Below are positions 1 through 7,523 of a DNA stretch of 18,019 nt, one piece after another. This DNA is from Bacteroidales bacterium. GTDB taxonomy: Bacteria; Bacteroidota; Bacteroidia; Bacteroidales; VadinHA17. The stretch is taken from contig DOTV01000135.1 in the NCBI GenBank assembly GCA_003520925.1, forward strand, positions 9,170-27,188, read 5' to 3'. The notes beneath the pieces were generated by a model. It had not been told where the DNA came from. It worked only from the letters and a program-made list of their open reading frames with translations, and ran no database searches. Each line of letters opens with the position of its first letter. The stretch's first letter is position 1. The position numbers and the translations under genes were made by a program.

Positions 1-2
1 AT

Positions 3-164
3 GAATTAAAGAGAATTCCATACCTGTTGATCATAGGTGAAAAAGAGGTGGAGAGCGGAACAATTGCTGTCCGTAAGCAGGGTGAAGGGGATAAAGGGAG
101 CATGAAGCTCGAAGAATTTGCTGAATTTATCACAAAAGAGATTAACAAAGAAGTAGCATATTAA
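3..164 (+). CDS. thrS: Threonyl-tRNA synthetase, C-terminal end (partial)
   Basis: This is the last 53 codons of a gene that begins before the window; the reading frame is open from base 3 to the TAA at 162-164. The peptide carries the typical end of class II threonyl-tRNA synthetase: the anticodon-binding-domain strand IPYLLIIGEKEVESG, then TIAVRKQGEGDKGSM, then a short acidic helix with EEFAEFI. The enzyme charges tRNA-Thr in the cytoplasm, and this C-terminal domain reads the anticodon. The next gene is infC, 52 bp downstream. The thrS-infC-rpmI-rplT order is a widely conserved translation cluster and supports the call. Catalytic and editing domains lie outside the window. Confidence 0.93.
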   Translation, partial: ELKRIPYLLIIGEKEVESGTIAVRKQGEGDKGSMKLEEFAEFITKEINKEVAY

Positions 165-201
165 CAGCACTTTTTGAATTTAAATTAGTATTAACAAAAG
201 T

Positions 202-208
202 AAGGAGG
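202..208 (+). promoter_or_regulatory. Strong Shine-Dalgarno sequence of infC
   Basis: AAGGAGG lies 8 nt before the ATT at 217-219. It matches the 16S rRNA 3' end over seven bases and decides the infC start. No other visible start in the window has a comparable site: the starts of rpmI, rplT, lepB, dapB, the amidohydrolase, the kinase, susC, susD and the tolC-like gene are preceded by A/T-rich sequence, and the LytTR gene has only a weak AGGA. Confidence 0.8.
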
Positions 209-216
209 AACCAGCT

Positions 217-765
217 ATTACCGGACCTATAAGGCGAAGCCCTGGCAGGATTACCCAGCCAGCTCACAAAATTAACAACAAGATCACTTCAAGAGTGGTC
301 AGAGTTGTCGGTGATGAAATAGAAGCAGCAATAATGAGTATCCAGGATGCCCTGAAACTGGCAGATCAGATGGAACTCGATCTTGTAGAAATTTCCCCGA
401 ATGCCGACCCCCCTGTTTGCAAAATTGTTGATTACCAGAAATTTCTTTATCAGCAAAAGAAGAAGCAGAAAGAGATAAAGGCAAAGACGTCGAAGGTTGT
501 TGTTAAAGAGATAAGGTTTGGTCCGAATACCGATGACCACGATTATAATTTTAAGCTCAAGCATGCCATGAGATTCCTCGAGGAGGGTGCAAAAGTAAGG
601 GCTTATGTGTTCTTTAAAGGAAGGTCGATATTATTCAAGGAGCAGGGTGAGGTGCTGTTGTTGCGATTCGCCAACGACCTTGAGGAATACGGGAAGGTTG
701 AACAGCTCCCGCGGCTTGAAGGAAAGAGAATGATTATATCTTTCTCACCGAAAAAGAAAAAATAG
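217..765 (+). CDS. infC: Translation initiation factor IF-3 with ATT start
   Basis: IF-3 binds the 30S subunit, keeps it apart from 50S and rejects wrong start codons or initiator tRNAs. The 182-residue product has the usual two domains. The N-terminal domain includes INNKITSRVVRVVGDE and DPPVCKIVDYQKFLY, followed by a lysine-rich linker. The C-terminal domain starts near VKEIRFGPNTDDHDY and ends in a lysine run. The first in-frame GTG is at 295, inside the conserved N-domain and with no ribosome site. ATT at 217-219 is in frame, sits 8 nt after AAGGAGG and gives the normal N-terminal length. An AUU start on infC is known in E. coli, where IF-3 represses its own translation by discriminating against it. 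The same autoregulation is inferred here. The gene lies in the cluster thrS-infC-rpmI-rplT. Confidence 0.93.
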   Translation: MTGPIRRSPGRITQPAHKINNKITSRVVRVVGDEIEAAIMSIQDALKLADQMELDLVEISPNADPPVCKIVDYQKFLYQQKKKQKEIKAKTSKVVVKEIRFGPNTDDHDYNFKLKHAMRFLEEGAKVRAYVFFKGRSILFKEQGEVLLLRFANDLEEYGKVEQLPRLEGKRMIISFSPKKKK

Positions 766-791
766 TTTTAATAAATTCTGATAAAAGAAAA

Positions 792-989
792 ATGCCAAAA
801 ATGAAAACTAATTCCGGTGCCAAAAAGAGGTTTTCTCTTACCGGAACAGGAAAGATCAAACGGAAACATGCTTTCAAAAGTCATATCCTGACAAAGAAAT
901 CGACAAAGCGCAAGAGAAATCTCACTTATGGCGGACTTGTTGACAAAGCTGACAGGAAAAATGTAAAGCTCATGCTTGCAAGCAAATAA
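792..989 (+). CDS. rpmI: Large ribosomal subunit protein bL35
   Basis: This 65-residue, very basic protein has the bL35 signature: MPKMKTNSGAKKRF at the start, then GTGKIKRKHAFKSHILTKKS and a basic C-terminal half. Length and composition are normal for the family. It is a structural protein of the 50S subunit. It begins 26 bp after infC and precedes rplT, the conserved order. There is no Shine-Dalgarno sequence before the ATG, only A-rich sequence. Confidence 0.96.
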   Translation: MPKMKTNSGAKKRFSLTGTGKIKRKHAFKSHILTKKSTKRKRNLTYGGLVDKADRKNVKLMLASK

Positions 990-1042
990 GCTATTGCATA
1001 CCGTATTGACAAAATTAAACGAGTATTAACAGATTGTTCAGC

Positions 1043-1090
1043 ATGAAAGATTACGTCAACAGCGTAACGCTGGCAATCAAAAAAAAATGA
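1043..1090 (+). other. Possible 15-codon leader ORF before rplT
   Basis: An ATG at 1043 opens a frame of 15 codons (MKDYVNSVTLAIKKK) that stops at TGA 1088-1090, three bases before the rplT start. It fills much of the 104-bp rpmI-rplT gap, which is unusually long for this cluster. There is no ribosome-binding site. The frame overlaps a 5-bp hairpin (1060-1072). It may be chance; it is recorded because a short translated ORF ending just before rplT could couple or regulate its translation. Confidence 0.2.
1060..1072 (+). promoter_or_regulatory. Hairpin in the rpmI-rplT leader
   Basis: CAGCG and CGCTG form a perfect 5-bp stem around a TAA loop, 21 bases before the rplT start. Leaders upstream of L35/L20 genes carry L20-binding control elements in other bacteria. 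This structure is not one of those described folds as far as I can see, so a control role is only inferred. Confidence 0.3.
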
Positions 1091-1093
1091 GTT

Positions 1094-1438
1094 ATGCCAA
1101 GATCAGTAAATGCAGTTGCATCAAGAGCCAGGAGAAAAAAGGTTCTTAAGCAGACAAAAGGGAACTTCGGTTCAAGAAGAAACGTAATAACGGTTGCAAA
1201 AAATACTCTCGACAAAGGTCTGGGGTACGCATACCGCGACAGGAAAAAGAAAAAAGGCGAATTCAGAGCACTCTGGATACAGAGGATTAACGCCGGGGTG
1301 CGCCAGTATGGAATGAGCTATTCACAGTTTATAGGGAACCTCGAAAAGAAAGGTATTGCCCTTAACAGGAAAACACTTGCCGATCTGGCTATGAATCATC
1401 CCGAAGCTTTCAAGACTATTGTAGAGAAGGTGAAATAA
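1094..1438 (+). CDS. rplT: Large ribosomal subunit protein bL20
   Basis: This 114-residue basic protein matches bL20 along its length. The N-terminus MPRSVNAVASRARRKKVLKQ is followed by a long basic helix with KGNFGSRRNVITVAKNT. The globular C-terminal domain contains RALWIQRINAGVRQYGMSYSQF and the final AFKTIVEKVK. bL20 acts early in 50S assembly by binding 23S rRNA, and in several bacteria it also represses its own operon by binding the mRNA leader. It is the last gene of the translation cluster and is followed by a terminator at 1456-1488. The ATG at 1094 is chosen because it begins the conserved MPR sequence. Confidence 0.96.
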   Translation: MPRSVNAVASRARRKKVLKQTKGNFGSRRNVITVAKNTLDKGLGYAYRDRKKKKGEFRALWIQRINAGVRQYGMSYSQFIGNLEKKGIALNRKTLADLAMNHPEAFKTIVEKVK

Positions 1439-1455
1439 GAAGATAAGAAAATAAG

Positions 1456-1488
1456 AAAAAGGGACATACAGAAGCATGTCCCTTTTTT
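1456..1488. terminator. Terminator between rplT and lepB
   Basis: GGGACAT (1461-1467) pairs with ATGTCCC (1476-1482) around an 8-nt loop. The stem is flanked by five A on the left and six T on the right, which extends pairing and supplies a U tract in either direction. It lies 17 bp after rplT and 21 bp before the end of the convergent lepB, so it probably ends transcripts from both strands. Confidence 0.85.
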
Positions 1489-1509
1489 ATTTGGGGTTGG
1501 GGGATGAGT

Positions 1510-2898
1510 TCACCTGATCTTCTTTGCAATTCTGTTAAACCTTATTTTCTTCAGCCCCGATAATTCCTTGTCGATCGAAAGCCATATAAACTTGGGCTTT
1601 CCAACGATATGGTCTTTGGGAACAAAGCCCCAGAACCTTGAATCAGCCGAATTGTGACGGTTATCTCCCATCATAAAATAGTAGTCCATCTTAAATGTGT
1701 ATGAGTCCGCCGGCTTATCATTTATATAAATTGTACGTCCTTCAACACGGAGATCGTTGTTCTCATATATATCAATTATATGATCGTACAGACAGAGATT
1801 AGAGGTGTCAAGTTTAACGGTGACACCTTTTACCGGGATCCAGAGCGGCCCGAAATAATCTTCATTCCAGCGGTATGTGCTGCTGTGAGGGAAAATTAAG
1901 GGATTTATGTCCTCTGGTGAAGAATAATAGGGTGTAACCTCTTTCACATTGGCAAACTTCGAAATAGCTTCAGCATTGGATTTAGTAAGTGGCAGAAAAT
2001 AGACTGAACCTGAAAGCATTGACTGGTCCGACTTGTAAATACCAAGCCGTTCAAAAGTTTTCGGATTAATTGTTGTGCCATTTGTAGCAACAAGGTAATT
2101 GAGCTGCTGACCATTGTTTTCGGGCACAAGCTTTCCGTTTATATAAACAGAGCCTTTTTTAATAACCAGTGTATCCCCCGGTATGCCAATACATCTCTTC
2201 ACATAATTATCGCGCCGGTCGACCGGCCGATAAACTATTGTAAACCTGTCCCATACCTCCTTTCTTGCTGCTTTCATAAAATATGAAACTGGCTTTGGTT
2301 TGGGATTACCGAGATTTTCTCTCTGTGCCATATCCCTTGCAGTCTCTCTGACTATTTCATAGTATGAGGTCTCTGTTCTCTCCAGAACAACAGTATCCCC
2401 TTCAGGAAAGTTGAATACAATGGCATCGTTATTCTTTATTTTGCCTAATCCTGCAAGTCTTTTATAAGGCCAGGTAATGAGATCTGACCATGATTTTCCT
2501 TTTGTCAGAGGCATAGTATTCTGTGTGAAGGGAAACGCTATTGGAGTATTAGGCATTCTTGGACCATAAGCCAGTTTACTTACAAAAAGATGATCGCCAA
2601 CAAGAAGCGATTTCTCCATCGAGCCGGTTGGGATACGGTAGTTCTGGAAAAAAAATATGTTTATCAGGGTGACAGCTATAACTGCAAAAATTATAGCATC
2701 GAGCCATTCGATAAAACTATTGTTTTTTCCCTCCCTTTTTTTCCAGAAAGTCCAGTTAACCTTTTCACTTACATACATATCGTATACTATCCCCAAGCCA
2801 AGTAAAAACCAATAATTCCCGATCCAGATCACGATCAGGAGATAAAGGAATGCGACTATTGCGAACCTGATGTACTTATTTTTTAAAGATTGAGTCAT
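1510..2898 (-). CDS. lepB: Signal peptidase I (long Bacteroidota form)
   Basis: This membrane protease removes signal peptides from exported proteins outside the inner membrane. Hydrophobic segments lie near residues 11-40 and 66-85. Box B follows as PTGSMEKSLLVGD with catalytic Ser93. Box D is NYVKRCIGIPGD with the general base Lys234, and box E is GDNRHNSADSR at 411-421, followed by FWGFVP. At 462 residues it is longer than the E. coli enzyme (about 324). Ser and Lys are separated by about 140 residues against about 55 in E. coli, so extra sequence sits between boxes B and D. Long forms of this kind are usual in Bacteroidota. It starts 41 bp after dapB on the same strand, so the two are probably cotranscribed. 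The start follows the gap without any Shine-Dalgarno sequence. Confidence 0.95.
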   Translation of the reverse strand: MTQSLKNKYIRFAIVAFLYLLIVIWIGNYWFLLGLGIVYDMYVSEKVNWTFWKKREGKNNSFIEWLDAIIFAVIAVTLINIFFFQNYRIPTGSMEKSLLVGDHLFVSKLAYGPRMPNTPIAFPFTQNTMPLTKGKSWSDLITWPYKRLAGLGKIKNNDAIVFNFPEGDTVVLERTETSYYEIVRETARDMAQRENLGNPKPKPVSYFMKAARKEVWDRFTIVYRPVDRRDNYVKRCIGIPGDTLVIKKGSVYINGKLVPENNGQQLNYLVATNGTTINPKTFERLGIYKSDQSMLSGSVYFLPLTKSNAEAISKFANVKEVTPYYSSPEDINPLIFPHSSTYRWNEDYFGPLWIPVKGVTVKLDTSNLCLYDHIIDIYENNDLRVEGRTIYINDKPADSYTFKMDYYFMMGDNRHNSADSRFWGFVPKDHIVGKPKFIWLSIDKELSGLKKIRFNRIAKKIR

Positions 2899-2939
2899 GT
2901 TGGATTTTGAATAATAACCCGTAAAAGTAAGAATAATTA

Positions 2940-3656
2940 TCAGAATCCGAGTACTTCGTTCATCGTGAATACACCTTTCCTGTTATGAATATACTCTGCG
3001 GCAATTACGGCACCAAGAGCCAGACCTTTTCTGTTTTTGGCTTCATGCCTCAGACTTAATGTATCAATGTCCGAATCCCAGATTATTGTATGTGTGCCCG
3101 GGACCGTACCTTCACGTATTGCCCTGACAGGGACTTTCATATCAGCCTTATCATTCTCGAAACACCATCCATTATATCCTTTATGCTGCTCTTCAATCCC
3201 ACTGGCAAGTGTGATTGCAGTGCCGCTTGGAGCGTCAAGCTTTTTTGTGTGATGGATTTCCTCTATAAATGGTTTGTAATCATTAAAATGGGACATTTGT
3301 TTAGCAAGTTCCGAATTAAGCCTGAAAAGGATATTTACACCTATGCTGAAATTTGATGAATGAATAAAGGAAGTTCTGTTGTTATTGCAGGCTGCCACAG
3401 CATTGTCATAATCCCTGAGCCATCCCGTTGTGCCACAAACAACCGGAATCTTCATATTAAGGCATTTTATAACATTTTCAGCTGCTGTTTCGGGGGTTGT
3501 GAATTCAATAACAACATCTATATCCCTTATACTTCTTTCATTCAGATCCTGCTTGTTATCTTTGTCGATAATCAGCCTTATGAAATGACCGCGGTTCAGA
3601 GCGGCTGATTCTATCTCATGACCCATCCGGCCATATCCGATAATTGCAATATTCAT
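2940..3656 (-). CDS. dapB: 4-hydroxy-tetrahydrodipicolinate reductase
   Basis: DapB reduces hydroxytetrahydrodipicolinate with NAD(P)H in the lysine and meso-diaminopimelate pathway, supplying peptidoglycan. The N-terminal Rossmann motif is GYGRMG at residues 7-12, with VCGTTGW at 73-79 near the cofactor. The catalytic motif EIHHTKKLDAPSGTA at 133-147 holds the proton-donor histidine (135) and Lys139, equivalent to His159 and Lys163 of the E. coli enzyme. The C-terminal part has VPGTHTIIW and the tail MNEVLGF. It is 238 residues, shorter than the 273 of E. coli because the region after the Rossmann motif is compact. It is followed by lepB on the same strand and is divergent from the amidohydrolase gene. 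Confidence 0.95.
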   Translation of the reverse strand: MNIAIIGYGRMGHEIESAALNRGHFIRLIIDKDNKQDLNERSIRDIDVVIEFTTPETAAENVIKCLNMKIPVVCGTTGWLRDYDNAVAACNNNRTSFIHSSNFSIGVNILFRLNSELAKQMSHFNDYKPFIEEIHHTKKLDAPSGTAITLASGIEEQHKGYNGWCFENDKADMKVPVRAIREGTVPGTHTIIWDSDIDTLSLRHEAKNRKGLALGAVIAAEYIHNRKGVFTMNEVLGF

Positions 3657-3781
3657 ACTTTTGATTTTTTGCGAATGTATACCTTTTAAAATATGTTAAG
3701 TTATAAGAAACTCTTAAAAATCTTAACGAGAAGTTAAATTGTATAAATTTTAATATATTTCATACTTATTCAAGTCTTACT
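3657..3781. other. Divergent intergenic region dapB / amidohydrolase
   Basis: This 125-bp A/T-rich spacer must hold the promoters of both flanking operons. I looked for the Bacteroidota -7 element TAnnTTTG. Near matches exist (TACATTCG towards dapB, TATATTTC towards the amidohydrolase), each with one mismatch and no convincing -33 TTTG, so no promoter is called. Confidence 0.4.
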
Positions 3782-5470
3782 ATGAAAAATATAATCATCT
3801 CATTATCAATTTTAATTATGACAATTTCCTGTTCAAACAGCAAAAAGGAAAAAGCCGATCTTGTAATTATCAACGGCAAGGTGCTTACAATAGACAAGGA
3901 TAATCCTATGGCTCAGGCTGTAGCAATAATAGGAGAAAAGATAATTGCAGTTGGCACCACACGGGAAATATCGGGTATGATTGACAAACGTTCCACAAGG
4001 GTTGTTGATGCCGGCGGCAGACTTGTCATACCCGGATTCAATGACGCGCATGTTCATTTCGGACCACTCGATCCTGACTTCATCGAGCTGAGATATATTA
4101 CCGACCCCTCAGTGATAACCACAAAAGTGGCTGAACAGGTAGCAAAATCAAGTCCCGGCCAGGTAATCAGAGGAGGTCACTGGGTACATGAGCTGTTTTT
4201 TGATAAAAAATGGCCGTCAAAAGAATTACTGGATAAGGTTTCCCCTGAAAATCCTGTATTGCTCGAACGCGCTGACGGACATTCGGTGCTTGTAAACAGC
4301 TATGTTCTCAGGAAATCGGGAATAACAAGGGATACAAAGGCTCCGTTCGGTGGTGAAATTCAAAAGGATCCTGGGACCGGCGAGCCTACGGGGATTCTGA
4401 AGGACGCTGCAATGGACCTCATTAAGATTGGAAATCCGACTGTTAAAAGAAGCCGGGAAGAAGAAAAAGAAAGAACATGGCAGGGATATCTTCTCGCCAT
4501 GAAAGAAGCCCGCGAACTTGGTGTGACAAGTATTCAGAACGCTGGCAGTGCTGACTTTGAAGCCTATGAAAGGCTTCAAAAGGAAGGGTTGCTGACAAGC
4601 AGGATCGATATCGGGGCACCGCTGACCGGTGATACTGCTGTTCTTCTTCAGTATAAGGAAAAAGAAAAGAAATATTCAAAGGGCAGCAACTGGATCCGGT
4701 TTGGCTATCTGAAGGCTTTCGCAGACGGATCAATAGGTTCATCAACTGCACTTATGTTTGAGCCATACACTGATAATCCTTCCACATCGGGTCTGGCAAT
4801 GTGGCCCTATGAAGAACTTGAAAGAATGGTAGTTACCGCTGATAAAATGGGATTTCAGATCGGAATCCATGCTATTGGAGATAAAGCAAACAACTGGATC
4901 CTCAATGCCTATGAAAAGGCGATAGAGGTCAATGGAAAACGCGACAGCCGTCATCGCGATGAACATACACAGACCCTTAAGCTTTCAGATATCCCGCGAT
5001 TTGCACAGCTTGGAATTATTCCTTCAATGCAGCCAACTCACTGTATATCTGATAAGCTGTTTTATGAGAAAAGGGTTGGGTATGAACGATGCAAAGGGAC
5101 ATATGCATGGCGGAGCCTTCTTAATACCGGGGCTCATCTTGCTTTCGGAACTGACTACCAGGTTGAACCGCTTAATCCAATGGAAGGTTTATATGCTGCG
5201 GTTACAAGGAAAGACAGACTGGGGGAAGAGGGTGATGGATGGTTTCCAGAACAGAAACTTTCAATGGAAGAGGCGATAAAATATTATACTCTCGGATCTG
5301 CTTATGCCCAGTTTATGGATGACCGTAAGGGAATGATCAAACCTGGTTACCTCGCAGATATTATTATTCTCGATAAGGATCTTCTTGCAATCCCTGAGGA
5401 CCAGATAATGAAAACGAAAATCAACTATACGATAGTTGGAGGGAAAATAGTATATAATTCCGGTGAATAA
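3782..5470 (+). CDS. Lipoprotein amidohydrolase, YtcJ-like (amidohydrolase 3)
   Basis: This 562-residue metal-dependent hydrolase is predicted to be anchored outside the cytoplasm. The N-terminus has a short hydrophobic stretch ending in TISC, with lipid-acceptor candidate Cys17; the -3 residue is Thr rather than Leu, so the lipobox is loose. The mature part follows the amidohydrolase-3 plan: beta-rich N-terminal strand ADLVIINGKVLTID, metal-binding HxH in FNDAHVHFG (His90, His92), the lysine-containing LKAFADGSIGSSTA (Lys311), His363 in GIHAIGDKAN, His395 in RDEHTQ, and Asp458 in AFGTDYQVEPLNP. All expected metal ligands appear present. The substrate is unknown; relatives hydrolyse amide or imide bonds in varied compounds. 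It converges on the LytTR gene with a 15-bp gap and no clear terminator. It may serve the nearby susCD uptake genes, but only position suggests this. Confidence 0.85.
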   Translation: MKNIIISLSILIMTISCSNSKKEKADLVIINGKVLTIDKDNPMAQAVAIIGEKIIAVGTTREISGMIDKRSTRVVDAGGRLVIPGFNDAHVHFGPLDPDFIELRYITDPSVITTKVAEQVAKSSPGQVIRGGHWVHELFFDKKWPSKELLDKVSPENPVLLERADGHSVLVNSYVLRKSGITRDTKAPFGGEIQKDPGTGEPTGILKDAAMDLIKIGNPTVKRSREEEKERTWQGYLLAMKEARELGVTSIQNAGSADFEAYERLQKEGLLTSRIDIGAPLTGDTAVLLQYKEKEKKYSKGSNWIRFGYLKAFADGSIGSSTALMFEPYTDNPSTSGLAMWPYEELERMVVTADKMGFQIGIHAIGDKANNWILNAYEKAIEVNGKRDSRHRDEHTQTLKLSDIPRFAQLGIIPSMQPTHCISDKLFYEKRVGYERCKGTYAWRSLLNTGAHLAFGTDYQVEPLNPMEGLYAAVTRKDRLGEEGDGWFPEQKLSMEEAIKYYTLGSAYAQFMDDRKGMIKPGYLADIIILDKDLLAIPEDQIMKTKINYTIVGGKIVYNSGE

Positions 5471-5485
5471 AGCCGGCAAATTGTA

Positions 5486-6220
5486 TTATTTTACTCCTCC
5501 TGAAGGTTTTAAAACACCCAATACTTTTTCGCGATACATCCTTCCGATCGGCAATTGTGTATTCCTGAGAATAACCTGGATTGAATTGAATCCGGTGATC
5601 TTCTGAGTATTAACGATATATGATTTATGTATCCTTAGAAAATAATCAATCGAAAACTTGTGCTCAAATTCTGTTAGGGAGTCACGGACCATATAGTTTT
5701 TGCCGGCTGTTATTACCTTAACATATTCTCCGTAACCTTCAAAATAAAGGACATCATCATAAAGAATCTTGAAGATATTTTTACCATCCTGGATATAGAT
5801 GAACTTTAATTCCTGGGATCTGGATTGCAAACCCGTGCTTTTAGCATCTAATTTCCTGGAGCGGTTACAGTACCTGTTAATCGCTTTAAGAAATCTTTCA
5901 AAAGAAATAGGTTTAAGCAGAAAATCAACAACATCAAGATCATATCCTTCAATTGCGTATTCCCTGTAAGCTGTCGTTATTATTACATAAGGAGGATCCG
6001 GAATGGACTTAAGAAAATCAAGGCCATTAATCTCAGGCATGTTGATATCCAGGAACATAAGATCAATTTTCTCTCTTTGCAGGTATTCAACAGCCTTTAA
6101 AGCACTTTTACATTCCCCGGCTATTTCAAATGAATCCAGCTTGCCAAGATGCGTTTTAATAAGCTTTATTGCAAGAGGTTCATCATCAATAATTAAACAT
6201 CTTGTTTTAATGCATTCCAT
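5486..6220 (-). CDS. LytTR-family response regulator
   Basis: This 244-residue DNA-binding regulator of a two-component system has a receiver domain at about residues 6-118. It shows acidic pocket Asp12-Asp13, phosphoacceptor Asp58 in MFLDINMPEINGLDF, Thr83 in ITTAY and Lys103 in LLKPISF. A linker to about residue 137 leads to a LytTR domain at 138-236 that includes ELKFIYIQDGKNIFKI, DVLYFEGYGEYVKV and FLRIHKSYIVNTQKI. LytTR domains bind pairs of direct repeats about two helical turns apart. The gene starts 3 nt after the stop of the sensor kinase, so the two are cotranscribed and a cognate pair. A weak AGGA precedes the ATG. The likely target is the divergent susCD pair; see the repeats at 7524-7577. 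Confidence 0.92.
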   Translation of the reverse strand: MECIKTRCLIIDDEPLAIKLIKTHLGKLDSFEIAGECKSALKAVEYLQREKIDLMFLDINMPEINGLDFLKSIPDPPYVIITTAYREYAIEGYDLDVVDFLLKPISFERFLKAINRYCNRSRKLDAKSTGLQSRSQELKFIYIQDGKNIFKILYDDVLYFEGYGEYVKVITAGKNYMVRDSLTEFEHKFSIDYFLRIHKSYIVNTQKITGFNSIQVILRNTQLPIGRMYREKVLGVLKPSGGVK

Positions 6221-6223
6221 TTC

Positions 6224-7321
6224 CTACAATTGTATTTTCAGAAAAACCGAATATGTATTACCTGATTCATTGATAACTAAATCGTGCTTCTCCGGGTAAA
6301 TCAGTTCAAGTCTCTTCCTTGCGTTACTTATCCCGATGCCAGAATTTTTCCTGTTGGAAGTCTCATTTTCTACAGTGCTATTGATGACTGTTAAAAACAA
6401 AAGACTCCCACTAATTGCAAGTGAGATTCTTATCCATGGACTTCCTGAATTTTTATCAGGTCCGTGTTTAAAACTGTTATCAACAAATGTATGCAGAATC
6501 ATCGGGGCAATCTGCAATTTGTTCAATTCACCACTAACATTAAACTGAATGTCGCACGAATCATATCTGACTTTCTGCAACTCTATGAAGCTTTTAAGAA
6601 AATCGATTTCTTTTGTGAGCTGTACCCTGTCAGAGTTGCAATCATATATAATGTAGCTAAGCATATCTGCCAGCCGGATTATAAGGTCAGGGGCCTTATC
6701 AGATTTTTCCAGAGAAAGAGAGTATAGGTTGTTAAGTGTATTAAACAGGAAATGGGGATGGATCTGACTCTTCAGGATTTTCAATTCGGCCTCCTTAAGT
6801 TTAAGTTCTGACTCGAGTCTGTCATGCTCTATGTTTTGCTGAATCAAAGCTTTTTCCCTTAGATGCCAGGAAATCTTAAAACCAGCCAGGGGTGCCATGC
6901 CAAAGACAAAGATCAGCATCGCTGCAAAATAGTTGTACAACACATAATCGTCGGGGTCATTATAAATAAACGGCTCAACAATATACGTCCGAACCAGATA
7001 TGGTATAAGAGGATATAAGACAACGATAAATACAAGGATTATGGAAAAAAGGAAAAATTTATTACTGAAATAAAACTTTGGCAGGATAAAGTCAACCACA
7101 AGATGAGTAAAAATTACAACACCCGGTAAAAATGCCAGGTTTGTCTGAAAGGAAATCCTTAAGGAGTCCGAGTAGTCAAGATTCAGACCCCCTACCAAAA
7201 AGAAATAATGCTGAGCTGTGGATCGCTGAAAAGAAAAAAACAAAACATAAAAGATCCAGTAAAGAATATAGAAATTCAGGTTCCTGTTTGAAAAAAACCT
7301 TTTAACTACTTCTTTAAGCAT
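6224..7321 (-). CDS. LytS-like sensor histidine kinase
   Basis: This 365-residue kinase belongs to the His_kinase (LytS/YehU) family. The N-terminal half has about four hydrophobic segments near residues 16-31, 60-80, 88-112 and 130-150, with no large extracytoplasmic sensor domain. A helical linker (about 155-182) leads to the H-box QIHPHFLFNTLNNLYSL with phosphoacceptor His188, the N-box TFVDNSFKHG with Asn282, and the G-box GIGISNARKRL at 328-338. The signal may be sensed within or near the membrane. It is the first gene of an operon with the LytTR regulator 3 nt downstream and is divergent from the susC-like gene across 375 bp. An exact TATCTTTG element lies 22 bp before its start. Confidence 0.92.
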   Translation of the reverse strand: MLKEVVKRFFSNRNLNFYILYWIFYVLFFSFQRSTAQHYFFLVGGLNLDYSDSLRISFQTNLAFLPGVVIFTHLVVDFILPKFYFSNKFFLFSIILVFIVVLYPLIPYLVRTYIVEPFIYNDPDDYVLYNYFAAMLIFVFGMAPLAGFKISWHLREKALIQQNIEHDRLESELKLKEAELKILKSQIHPHFLFNTLNNLYSLSLEKSDKAPDLIIRLADMLSYIIYDCNSDRVQLTKEIDFLKSFIELQKVRYDSCDIQFNVSGELNKLQIAPMILHTFVDNSFKHGPDKNSGSPWIRISLAISGSLLFLTVINSTVENETSNRKNSGIGISNARKRLELIYPEKHDLVINESGNTYSVFLKIQL

Positions 7322-7343
7322 ATTAATGATTATGGTCTGTATT

Positions 7344-7351
7344 CAAAGATA
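7344..7351 (-). promoter_or_regulatory. Candidate -7 promoter element of kinase operon
   Basis: On the minus strand this reads TATCTTTG, an exact match to the Bacteroidota -7 consensus TAnnTTTG, 22 bp before the kinase ATG. Transcription would then start roughly 16 nt before the ATG. No TTTG is present at the -33 distance, so the call is tentative. Confidence 0.35.
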
Positions 7352-7421
7352 CAATCAAATTAATAAAAGTATGACGGTTGTTTTCAAAATGCAGTGAAAT
7401 TCAGTTTAATGTATATGAATG

Positions 7422-7459
7422 ACGTTTTCTCACTAATTTTTTTTAAAAAAATGAGACGT
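7422..7459. repeat. A/T-rich interrupted dyad
   Basis: TCTCA (7428-7432) pairs with TGAGA (7452-7456), and outside a 3-nt bulge ACG (7422-7424) pairs with CGT (7457-7459). The centre is a T run followed by an A run that are also self-complementary. It could be a protein-binding dyad or a bend; no function is assigned. Confidence 0.3.
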
Positions 7460-7523
7460 ATGCTTAAAGTCTTCCGGACCATAGTTTATATCTCGATCCT
7501 GGTTATTTCATAATCAGATTCTT

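Noticed and set aside
289..564. 91-codon minus-strand frame over infC
   Set aside because: It lies wholly opposite a clear IF-3 gene, is low-complexity leucine-rich and resembles no family.
295..765. infC starting at the GTG at 295
   Set aside because: It would cut into the conserved IF-3 N-domain (INNKITSR lies upstream in frame) and has no ribosome-binding site; ATT at 217 has one.
5471..5485. Terminator between the amidohydrolase and LytTR genes
   Set aside because: The gap is 15 bp and holds only a GCCGGC palindrome without a T tract; I cannot support a terminator there.
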